A DNA stretch of 7,766 bases from the NCBI GenBank assembly GCA_021795795.1, contig JAJYPA010000386.1, positions 1 to 7,766 of the forward strand, written 5' to 3'. The DNA is from Pseudomonadota bacterium. GTDB lineage: Bacteria > Pseudomonadota > Gammaproteobacteria > Halothiobacillales > Halothiobacillaceae. Position 1 is the stretch's first letter. Every line of letters begins with the position of its first letter. A model generated the notes under the pieces. The model did not search any database and had not been told where the DNA came from. It saw only the letters and a list, made by a program, of their open reading frames with translations. Below, piece by piece: positions 1 through 5,635 of the stretch. The position numbers and the translations under genes are program-made.

Positions 1-7
1 AATCCAT
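1..7 (-). CDS. possible start of the next downstream gene (2 codons visible)
   Basis: An ATG at 7-5 overlaps the TGA stop of the upstream glycosyltransferase (9-7) in a TGATG arrangement, followed by a GAT codon and one more base before the edge. The same TGATG junction joins the 1858-2925 glycosyltransferase to its downstream reading frame, so a coupled next gene is plausible. No strong Shine-Dalgarno sequence is seen and the product cannot be known from two codons. Confidence 0.25.
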
Positions 8-1179
8 CAAGTCGAACATCCGCCCTGTTTACCACCCCGGAACGCCGCCCATTCCCGCTCCACGAAGGCCGTGAACTCCGCGCGGAAGCGCTCCGGGGCG
101 AAGCGCAGGGCATTTTCGCGGCAGGCTTCCGGGGTGATGGCCACACCCGCCCCCTCGAAGCGCGCCACGGCGGCGATGATGGCGGGGACGGATGATTCGT
201 AAAAGAACACCCCGGTGGGTGCGGCGGACGGCGTGGCACACTCCACCTCCGGCAGAGGAATGATGGTCTCCAGCGCCCCGCCCTTGCCAAAGGCGATGAC
301 GGGTGTGCCGCAGGCCTGAGCCTCCAGGGGGGCGATACCGAAGTCCTCCTCTGCAGCGAAAACAAAAGCGCGTGCCCGCTGCAGGTGGTCCCGCAGCGCC
401 TCTGCGCCCGCAAAGCCCAGCAATTGCACGTTCGGCCCCGCCTTGGCCTTGATCTTGGCGAAATCGGGCCCGTCCCCGATCACTACCAAGTGCTTGTCCG
501 GCATGGCGTTGAAAGCCTCGACGATCAGATCCATCTTCTTGTAGGGGACCATGCGCGAAGCGGTGACGTAAAAATCCTCCTTGTCCGTGCGCAGAGGAAA
601 ATCCGCCACATCCACCGGCGGATAGATGATGGTGGAATCCCGCCCATACACCTTGCGGATGCGCCGGGCGATGTACCGGGAAATGGCGATAAACCCGTCC
701 ACCCCGTTGGCCGTGCGCACATCCCAAAGGCGGATATAGTGCAGGATCAACTTCGCCATCCATCCCTTGATGCCCCGCTCCAGTCCCGCCTCCCGCAGAT
801 ACTGGTGCTGCAGATCCCAGGCATAGCGTATGGGGGAGTAGCACATGCACAAATGCAACTGATCGGGGCCGGTCAGCACCCCCTTGGCCACCGCATGGCT
901 GCTGCTGATCACCAGGTCATACGCCGAGAGATCGAACTGCTCCACGGCCAGCGGCATGAGCGGCAGATAAGCCCGGTATTTCTTTCGCGCTTTGGGCAAA
1001 CGCTGGATGAAAGAAGTGCTCACCGCTTTGTTGCGGATGCATGCGCGCTGACCGGCGGGCAGGAAATCCACCAGACTGAAGAGATCCGCGTCGGGATAAC
1101 AGGCAAGCATCTGCTCCAGCACCCGCTCCGCGCCGGCGTACACCACCAGCCAGTCGTGGACGATGGCTACTCGCCGCAT
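7..1179 (-). CDS. GT4-family glycosyltransferase (WbaZ-like), gtA
   Basis: Predicted cytoplasmic GT-B glycosyltransferase that transfers a sugar, possibly mannose-like, from a nucleotide donor to a growing lipid-linked glycan; donor and linkage cannot be read from sequence. The protein has 390 residues. The N-terminal domain opens with VAIVHDW and the AGAERV acceptor-side loop. SRMVPYKKMD (about 208-217) is the phosphate-binding region, followed by VVIGDGP. The donor-site motif EDFGIAPLE (278-286, E-x7-E) and ACGTPVIA complete a typical GT4 C-terminal domain. Length is normal for the family. The ATG at 1179-1177 is chosen because GGAGA lies 5 bases upstream and because the homologous fragment at 1858 starts at the same place (MRIAIVHDW). 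A GTG at 1206 would add nine unrelated residues inside hicA. The gene begins one base after the hicA stop and is probably co-transcribed with it. Its first ~150 bp exist as a second, divergent copy at 1704-1858. The family call is strong; the substrate is unknown. Confidence 0.93.
   Translation of the reverse strand: MRRVAIVHDWLVVYAGAERVLEQMLACYPDADLFSLVDFLPAGQRACIRNKAVSTSFIQRLPKARKKYRAYLPLMPLAVEQFDLSAYDLVISSSHAVAKGVLTGPDQLHLCMCYSPIRYAWDLQHQYLREAGLERGIKGWMAKLILHYIRLWDVRTANGVDGFIAISRYIARRIRKVYGRDSTIIYPPVDVADFPLRTDKEDFYVTASRMVPYKKMDLIVEAFNAMPDKHLVVIGDGPDFAKIKAKAGPNVQLLGFAGAEALRDHLQRARAFVFAAEEDFGIAPLEAQACGTPVIAFGKGGALETIIPLPEVECATPSAAPTGVFFYESSVPAIIAAVARFEGAGVAITPEACRENALRFAPERFRAEFTAFVEREWAAFRGGKQGGCST
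1106..1161. repeat. 56-bp perfect direct repeat, copy 1 (inside gtA)
   Basis: This stretch is identical base for base to 1788-1843, 682 bp away in the same orientation. It encodes the segment from DWLVVYAGAERV to about EQML of the glycosyltransferase N-terminus, in the same reading frame in both copies. Immediately outside it the copies differ: a hand alignment of 1031-1105 with 1713-1787 shows 13 mismatches in 75 positions, and the start-proximal side differs by one codon plus substitutions. Confidence 0.9.
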
Positions 1180-1180
1180 G

Positions 1181-1399
1181 TCATTCTCCATCGGAAATGG
1201 GGACACCGGACCCTATGGCATAGGGAATGCCGAGATCGTTGCAAATTTTTTTCGCCAGATGGTCATTAATCTCACTATGGCGGGGAACCGCGCTTCGCTT
1301 GTTCAACGAAGGGTTATGCCACCAGGAGTGGTTGCCACCTTCCCGTAATAATAAACAACCATGCGTCGTGAGATGCCGCAGCAGATCGCGACGCTTCAT
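1181..1399 (-). CDS. hicA: HicA-family toxin (mRNA interferase)
   Basis: HicA toxins are small double-stranded-RNA-binding-fold ribonucleases that cleave mRNA and stop translation until bound by HicB. This 72-residue product has the family pattern: an N-terminal KRRDLLRHL helix, HGCLLLREGGNHSWW with the presumed catalytic histidine at residue 24 in the G-x-H turn, SAVPRHSEIND, and the C-terminal KKICNDLGIP helix. Members of this short group usually end soon after DLGIP. Here about 13 further residues (YAIGSGVPISDGE) run on to the gtA start and look like read-through into adjoining DNA. The ATG overlaps the hicB stop as ATGA and has no good Shine-Dalgarno of its own, so translation is probably coupled to the antitoxin. 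The active-site histidine is intact, so an active toxin is inferred but not shown. Confidence 0.87.
   Translation of the reverse strand: MKRRDLLRHLTTHGCLLLREGGNHSWWHNPSLNKRSAVPRHSEINDHLAKKICNDLGIPYAIGSGVPISDGE
1185..1189 (-). promoter_or_regulatory. Shine-Dalgarno site of gtA inside hicA
   Basis: On the minus strand GGAGA is followed by five bases and then ATG at 1179. The site is made from the last codons of hicA (Asp-Gly-Glu-stop), so ribosomes finishing the toxin pass over it. It decides the ATG at 1179 over the GTG at 1206. Confidence 0.7.
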
Positions 1400-1608
1400 A
1401 CCGCGATACTGAGTTCTTCATAGTTCTTGCCTGCCGCATGCCGTGCATCACTCCGGTTCATTTCAATGGCCTCCAGGAGGGTGACGCGCAGAGACTGCAG
1501 GAGGTCATCACGGGTGCTCTCCTGGCCATTGACACCAGGAACCTCCTCGATCCAGCCGATCCACCAGGGACCGTCCTGCTTCACAATCGCCGTATATGTC
1601 TGCTTCAT
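1396..1608 (-). CDS. hicB: HicB-family antitoxin (short form)
   Basis: The predicted antitoxin binds HicA and blocks its active site. The 70-residue protein matches the short HicB group: a beta strand YTAIVKQDG, then WWIGWIEEVPGVNGQ and STRDDLLQSLRVTLLEAIE, the strand-turn-helix of the partly RNase H-like HicB fold. It ends soon after EELSIAV and has no helix-turn-helix or ribbon-helix-helix tail, unlike longer HicB proteins that repress their own promoter. The ATG is preceded by AGGTG at 1620-1616 with seven bases between. The gene lies upstream of hicA with a 4-base ATGA overlap, so antitoxin is made first. On its upstream side lies the truncated glycosyltransferase fragment, leaving about 73 bp for a promoter. 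Family assignment rests on recognisable motifs. Confidence 0.85.
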   Translation of the reverse strand: MKQTYTAIVKQDGPWWIGWIEEVPGVNGQESTRDDLLQSLRVTLLEAIEMNRSDARHAAGKNYEELSIAV

Positions 1609-1634
1609 CGATCAACACCTGCTCTCTGGCTTGT

Positions 1635-1673
1635 GTGAAATGCAAGCATACTCCTTCACCTCGTGAACTTCAC
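1635..1673. promoter_or_regulatory. cluster of TTCAC/GTGAA half-sites upstream of hicB
   Basis: Four alternating five-base elements occur: GTGAA at 1635-1639, TTCAC at 1655-1659, GTGAA at 1663-1667 and TTCAC at 1669-1673. The middle pair forms TTCAC-N3-GTGAA and the last pair GTGAA-C-TTCAC, both perfect inverted repeats. They lie 27-65 bp upstream of the hicB ATG, where an operator would be expected. A minus-strand TTCACG-17 bp-TGCATT could be a weak promoter overlapping it. Function is inferred from symmetry and position only. Confidence 0.4.
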
Positions 1674-1681
1674 TATGAAAC

Positions 1682-1858
1682 CTATGCCGACAGGCGGCGC
1701 AACCATGCCTTGTCGCGGATGAATGCACGCTGACTGGCGGGCAAGAAATCCACCAGGCTAAATAGTTCGGCCTCGGGGTAACAGGCGAGCATCTGCTCCA
1801 GCACCCGCTCCGCGCCGGCGTACACCACCAGCCAGTCGTGGACAATGGCGATGCGCAT
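1682..1858 (-). pseudogene. truncated 5' copy of the GT4 glycosyltransferase (58 codons)
   Basis: The reading frame begins MRIAIVHDWLVV and is collinear with the N-terminus of the complete glycosyltransferase at 7-1179 for about 50 residues, up to IRDKA. Differences are conservative, such as PEAE for PDAD and ASQRAF for AGQRAC. After that point (about 1704) the similarity stops; eight unrelated residues follow and then TAG at 1684-1682. Only the first beta-alpha-beta unit of the Rossmann fold remains, with no donor-binding domain, so it cannot be an active transferase. Its ATG overlaps the stop of the upstream glycosyltransferase as TGATG, as expected for the original position of the complete gene. 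There is no internal stop within the homologous part, which suggests that truncation is not old. A short peptide may still be translated by coupling. Confidence 0.85.
1788..1843. repeat. 56-bp perfect direct repeat, copy 2 (inside the truncated fragment)
   Basis: Identical to 1106-1161 and in the same orientation. Codon phase matches the other copy, so a crossover anywhere inside would join the fragment start to the body of the complete glycosyltransferase in frame and delete 682 bp carrying hicBA. Confidence 0.9.
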
Positions 1859-2925
1859 CAGTCTTCCGCAGCCTCCGCAAGCACCCGCCAGGTCTGTTCG
1901 GCGGTTTTATCCCAGTTGAACTGTGCGGCCCGCTCCAGACCTTTCTCCCGTAGCAGCGTGCACAAGGAAGCATCCTCGATCAGCCGATGAAGACCGTCCG
2001 CAATGGCTTCGATGTCATAGGGGTCCACTTGCACGGCCGCATCGCCCACCACCTCCGGCAACGAAGCACGGTTCCCCACCAGCGTAGGGGTACCTGATGC
2101 CATCGCCTCCAGGGGGGGAAGCCCGAAGCCTTCGTAGACGGAAAGATACGCGAAGGCCATCGCCCCGGCGTACAGGGAGGGGAGAAGCTCATCGGGGACA
2201 TGGCCGGTGAGAAAGACTCGCGGCGGCAGCGCCTCTAGCTCCGGGACATCCTGAAATACCAGACTTTTCCCTTTCGCCCCGCTCACGACCAGCCACACAT
2301 CTTCCGGCAAGCGGCGATGAATCACCTCCCAGGCGCGCAGCAGGCGGCCAAGATTCTTGCGCGGCTCCAGGGAGCCGAGGCTCAGCACGTAACGGTTAGT
2401 TGGCAGCCCCAGTTTTTGGATGGCGCTTTCCATCTGCGCCTTATCCTGTGGAACAAAACGTGCGTCCACCCCCAATGGGACCACAATAACTTTGTCATCA
2501 GCGACACCAGTGGTTTCCAAAAGACGTGACTTGGTGAATTCCGAGTCGGTAATCACCCGTGCGACCCGTCGCGCCAGCTTGGGCGTGAGAAATCCGTACC
2601 ACGCCGCAAAGCGCGGATTGAGCCATTCTGGATGGTCGATCGGTACTACATCGTGGATGGTCACCACTTGCCGGGAAACCGCTATGGGTCCGGTGTTGCT
2701 TGGACTCCAAAGCAGATTCCCCCGCGTCCGTAGAGGCAAGACCGCCTGCTCCCAGAGGTGGGCGCGGGCGCCGCTGAGAGGGTGCTGAGGAGCGATCTGG
2801 CGCGTATCATTCGCCAAATTCCCTATCCGCGTAAGCAACTCGGCAAGGTACCTCTGGACACCAGTGAGGTCGTATGTCAAAACACGAGTATTTACTAAGA
2901 AGGCCATACGATTTACATGTTCCAT
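1858..2925 (-). CDS. GT4-family glycosyltransferase, gtB
   Basis: Predicted cytoplasmic GT-B glycosyltransferase acting in the same glycan pathway, resembling the mannosyl- or rhamnosyl-type transferases of O-antigen clusters. The 355-residue protein shows an N-terminal acceptor domain with TGVQRYLAELL (21-31) and TIHDVVPIDHPEW (89-101), the SLGSLEPRKN donor-phosphate loop (182-191), and the donor motif EGFGLPPLE (265-273, E-x7-E) followed by MASGTPTLVGNRASLPEV, classic for the family. Length is normal. The start is uncertain. ATG at 2925 follows a TGA directly and has only GAGAAG about 11 bases upstream. ATG at 2907 (349 residues, MAFLVNTRVL) lies five bases after the stop of a 14-codon frame. 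The gene is GC-rich, unlike the polymerase gene before it. Its TGA overlaps the ATG of the truncated glycosyltransferase fragment. Confidence 0.92.
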   Translation of the reverse strand: MEHVNRMAFLVNTRVLTYDLTGVQRYLAELLTRIGNLANDTRQIAPQHPLSGARAHLWEQAVLPLRTRGNLLWSPSNTGPIAVSRQVVTIHDVVPIDHPEWLNPRFAAWYGFLTPKLARRVARVITDSEFTKSRLLETTGVADDKVIVVPLGVDARFVPQDKAQMESAIQKLGLPTNRYVLSLGSLEPRKNLGRLLRAWEVIHRRLPEDVWLVVSGAKGKSLVFQDVPELEALPPRVFLTGHVPDELLPSLYAGAMAFAYLSVYEGFGLPPLEAMASGTPTLVGNRASLPEVVGDAAVQVDPYDIEAIADGLHRLIEDASLCTLLREKGLERAAQFNWDKTAEQTWRVLAEAAED

Positions 2926-2971
2926 TCAACGAATGGCTTCTCATGATAACGATTCATTTGAGCACCTCAAA
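2913..2971 (-). promoter_or_regulatory. hairpin plus 14-codon leader-like frame before gtB
   Basis: A perfect inverted repeat TTTGAG-GTG-CTCAAA (2971-2957, minus strand) contains a GAGG with seven bases to an ATG at 2957-2955. That ATG opens a 14-codon frame (MNRYHEKPFVEWNM) ending in TAA at 2915-2913, five bases before the second possible gtB start. The stem would cover the Shine-Dalgarno of the small frame. The rest of the 133-bp gap (2926-3058) holds a 10-bp palindrome TTCTGCAGAA (3028-3037), no convincing promoter and no terminator. A role in controlling gtB translation is inference. Confidence 0.3.
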
Positions 2972-3058
2972 AAACCTCTCATGGTGGAAATACGATGTAA
3001 CTAAAATCAATGGGATGAGACGCCATATTCTGCAGAAAACTGGGGTTTTTCGAAGTCC

Positions 3059-4327
3059 CTATTCTCTATCTCCGATAAGATATATCAATAGACATAGCGG
3101 ATAGTAATAAAGAATGTTACCAATTGTAGCATAAATAGGCCAAGTGCTAAAAAAAACCAGCGCAGAATCAATAGAAGTACTACTTTTAGTTTTTGCCTCG
3201 TTAACAAGAAAAATCCATACTCCAACCAAAACCAACAGATAAAAAAACAACCCAAAAAAACCACTGTTAATAGCCACCGCAATAAATGAGTTGTCAATTG
3301 GTATGGTGGCATTTAATGGGCCAGCCGTTTGGTTTCCCTGCACGATACCGTTGCCCATAAAAAAAACATTGGGCGATCGGAATAGCATGTTTGCATAGTA
3401 ATGCCACTCTTCAAATCGTATCGACGTAGACTTACCAGACGTCAATGAATCATGGAACATACTACTTATGTCATGAGCATAATATAATATAAAAATTATC
3501 ATAAATAAATAGATAAATGGCAGACTATAAACAACAATATGTTTATAGCGAAATCTAATATTAATAACAATAGATGTGACAGTTGCGACGGCTATGGCAA
3601 GAAGAAGTGATCTAGTAAGAGTTGTATAAGCAGCCGCTACTATTATAACTATAAATATCGATACGGAATACCTATGCATTGTTCCGTGATTGAGATGGCG
3701 TAGCAATATTGGCAAGAAAAACGAGAATATAAATAATAGAAAAATACTATACTGGGCTGGCTGTCCAAAAAATGAATATGCACGCACTAATGAAAAGAAT
3801 TGAATTGGAGCATCAGGCTGCGGCGATGGAAAAGGAATATGTGAAAAAAATTGAAACATACCCAAACCAATCGCAGGCACACTAATACTTATGATAATAA
3901 GCGCGAGCAAATTTGTTGATAGATACCCGCGCAACTGATAAGCAACCAGAAAAATAAAAAACATCGAATAGTAAACATTGAACCCGACGATTAGGTAATA
4001 TGGATCTTTTCCAGATAAAAGGTATACCGTTATCAAAAACAATAAATAAAAAAACAAAATACTTGTCGGAATAAACACCAGTCTAACGATCTTAACTTTT
4101 GAGCTCAAAAACACAACCACGAGACCAAGCAACGCCAAAACAATTTTTGTTACAAATGAACTTAAAAAAACCTCATTAAAAATGGCCGATTGCACAGACT
4201 CAAGCCCATAGCCACACAATTGACCAAAAAGTGCGCATATAGCAATCACCCCTATCGCATCCATAAATAAATGTGAAGACCGCGAAATGATGTGTTTCAT
4301 TTTCTGCCCGCTAGCTAAACTTAGCAT
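3059..4327 (-). CDS. wzy: Wzy-like O-antigen/polysaccharide polymerase
   Basis: Predicted inner-membrane polymerase that joins lipid-linked repeat units on the periplasmic face in the Wzx/Wzy pathway. The 422-residue protein is very hydrophobic with about ten to twelve membrane segments, for example near 21-43, 57-76, 80-104, 112-130, 138-160, 192-210, 221-250, 263-284, 350-375 and 390-416. Family-style features are VRAYSFFGQPAQYS (181-194), like the R-x-x-G-x-F-G-x-P signature of Wzy/WaaL proteins, LTRSLLLA with Arg239, and a large loop with SIRFEEWHYYAN (Arg304) and FMGNG before IDNSF. Wzy and O-antigen ligase share this fold, so ligase is the main alternative; the cluster position favours polymerase. 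The start is either ATG 4327, with AGAGGA about 14 bases upstream, or ATG 4300, with weaker support. The gene is strikingly AT-rich and has several A/T homopolymers. Confidence 0.82.
   Translation of the reverse strand: MLSLASGQKMKHIISRSSHLFMDAIGVIAICALFGQLCGYGLESVQSAIFNEVFLSSFVTKIVLALLGLVVVFLSSKVKIVRLVFIPTSILFFYLLFLITVYLLSGKDPYYLIVGFNVYYSMFFIFLVAYQLRGYLSTNLLALIIISISVPAIGLGMFQFFSHIPFPSPQPDAPIQFFSLVRAYSFFGQPAQYSIFLLFIFSFFLPILLRHLNHGTMHRYSVSIFIVIIVAAAYTTLTRSLLLAIAVATVTSIVINIRFRYKHIVVYSLPFIYLFMIIFILYYAHDISSMFHDSLTSGKSTSIRFEEWHYYANMLFRSPNVFFMGNGIVQGNQTAGPLNATIPIDNSFIAVAINSGFFGLFFYLLVLVGVWIFLVNEAKTKSSTSIDSALVFFSTWPIYATIGNILYYYPLCLLIYLIGDRE
3149..3366. repeat. poly-A/T tracts inside wzy
   Basis: Four single-base runs (A on the plus strand, T in the coding strand) fall within about 220 bp: A8 at 3149-3156, A7 at 3241-3247, A7 at 3254-3260 and A8 at 3359-3366. 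All lie in the C-terminal third of the polymerase. A one-base slip in any of them would shift the frame and remove the last membrane segments. Some such runs are expected by chance in AT-rich DNA that encodes Phe and Lys. Confidence 0.6.
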
Positions 4328-4390
4328 AATTTATAGCGTCATCCTCTGTGACTTTTGACTCGCAACATCGCATATATTATTAATATGTCA

Positions 4391-5587
4391 TTAAATGTCT
4401 TTAGCGTGTATCAGCAAGTCACGTTCCATGCTGAGCAAAAGACTTTTGACTTTATCTGCACCAAAGTATGAATTCAGCATCTTTCTATCGCATGCTAGAG
4501 GAGGATTGGAAAGTACATCCAAAATCCCTGATGCAAATTCTGATGGCGTGTCTGCGACAGTAAAATATTTACGGACATCCGCTGGCAACCCTGACACGCC
4601 TGTATGCCGCGTTATGATTGGCCGTCCTGACAATAGCATATCAATGTTCTTAATTTGTACACCACCTGCTGTGGCTACAGGATTTAACGCAATGACCCCT
4701 TGTGCTAGAACCTCATTTGCATCTGGCGGATTCACCAAAAGTTTAACATTATCAATCGAGTTTATGTACTCACAAAATTGCAAATTAGGATTTGATCCGG
4801 CTATAAGAAGGGTTGTACTCGAACGTTCGCGCCATACAATAGGCATAACTTCTTCCAGTAACCATGTTACGCCAGAGATGTTATTCTGAGCATGTAGATT
4901 TCCAAGAAACACCAAATCATAGACGCCCGATGGGGAGGCAGTTATTTTGGCAAACTCTGTGGAAAATAGAGGTGGTAAATATTCGATATGACGGTAGCCA
5001 TGAGCTTTCCAAAATTCCATATCATCCACTGAAATGTCATAAACTCTTGCCGCTTTATCCATAATTTTGTACTCAAGAGATTGAAGATTTATCCCAGCTA
5101 TATACGTAACTAAACGAGACCGCAATGTAGTTGCATGTTTATATTGCGCACGAATATATTTGTACTCAATATTCTGCGATCGATAATAGAGCGGAAGCTT
5201 GAGTGTATCACACAGGTGAAAGGCAAGCAGCGCTCCATGCCAGCCCTCGAGAAAGAGAAGGTCGGGACGAAAATCCTTAACGGATTGTGTGATTAAAGGT
5301 AACATAGGCCCTGGCCACCGAATACTCGCAAACCACGGATATCGTAGAAGTCCCAATGAATGTCTGGCACGAAAAATTACAGTGCGATCTAGAGGTATAT
5401 ATTGGTGATCCGCAACCACGTTATCGATGGCTGTCGCCCTGTCTGGCGCAAGCGCACCATAATCCCACGAAATGAGCTGTATCTGTACGCCTAACTTTTC
5501 CATGGCAACCAGTCGGCGCCACATATCCGCTTTCCCTCCATGGGACGGGGGAAATGGCGTTTCGTGGCAGATGACAGTTAGTCTCAT
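4391..5587 (-). CDS. GT4-like glycosyltransferase with divergent donor site
   Basis: Predicted cytoplasmic glycosyltransferase of GT-B fold, of the type with a GT4 N-terminal domain that contains an RSxNIE motif. The 398-residue protein begins LTVICHETPFPPSHGGKADMW, where the glycine-rich loop contacts the donor. LLFLEGWHGALLAF (110-123) and YRSQNIEYKY (135-144) follow, then LVFLGNLHAQNNISGV (225-240) at the start of the C-terminal domain. The donor loop reads TAGGVQIKNIDMLLSGRPIIT (306-326). The usual E-x7-E is not clear; a Q-I-K-N form typical of this subgroup is present instead. The start is firm: AGGG lies six bases before the ATG. The gene lies 48 bp after the GT2 gene and 63 bp before wzy, so all are likely one transcript. 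Sugar specificity is unknown. Confidence 0.88.
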   Translation of the reverse strand: MRLTVICHETPFPPSHGGKADMWRRLVAMEKLGVQIQLISWDYGALAPDRATAIDNVVADHQYIPLDRTVIFRARHSLGLLRYPWFASIRWPGPMLPLITQSVKDFRPDLLFLEGWHGALLAFHLCDTLKLPLYYRSQNIEYKYIRAQYKHATTLRSRLVTYIAGINLQSLEYKIMDKAARVYDISVDDMEFWKAHGYRHIEYLPPLFSTEFAKITASPSGVYDLVFLGNLHAQNNISGVTWLLEEVMPIVWRERSSTTLLIAGSNPNLQFCEYINSIDNVKLLVNPPDANEVLAQGVIALNPVATAGGVQIKNIDMLLSGRPIITRHTGVSGLPADVRKYFTVADTPSEFASGILDVLSNPPLACDRKMLNSYFGADKVKSLLLSMERDLLIHAKDI

Positions 5588-5593
5588 ATAAAA

Positions 5594-5597
5594 CCCT
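5594..5597 (-). promoter_or_regulatory. Shine-Dalgarno site of the 4391-5587 glycosyltransferase
   Basis: AGGG on the minus strand lies six bases upstream of ATG 5587 in the 48-bp gap after the GT2 gene. It supports independent initiation rather than stop-start coupling for this gene. Confidence 0.55.
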
Positions 5598-5635
5598 GCT
5601 TATCTATAATTTACAATTGTTCAGTTTCGCGAACG

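Noticed and set aside
1180..1206. GTG start at 1206 for gtA, adding nine residues.
   Set aside because: The ATG at 1179 has a proper Shine-Dalgarno site and matches the start of the homologous fragment at 1858.
385..1269. Long open frame on the plus strand (294 codons) opposite the gtA glycosyltransferase.
   Set aside because: It is the complement of a clear GT4 gene in GC-rich DNA, shows no recognisable domain and has no good ribosome site.
1020..1860. A transposon or insertion sequence as the carrier of hicBA.
   Set aside because: No transposase, terminal inverted repeats or short target duplication are visible; the repeats are homologous gene segments in direct orientation.
3020..3061. 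Possible terminator after wzy (GAAAA-loop-TTTTC with nearby T runs).
   Set aside because: The stem is short and A/T only, with no T tract following it in the right place.
4395..4889. Plus-strand open frame of 164 codons opposite the second GT4-like gene.
   Set aside because: The minus-strand gene has a convincing family pattern throughout; the plus frame has none.
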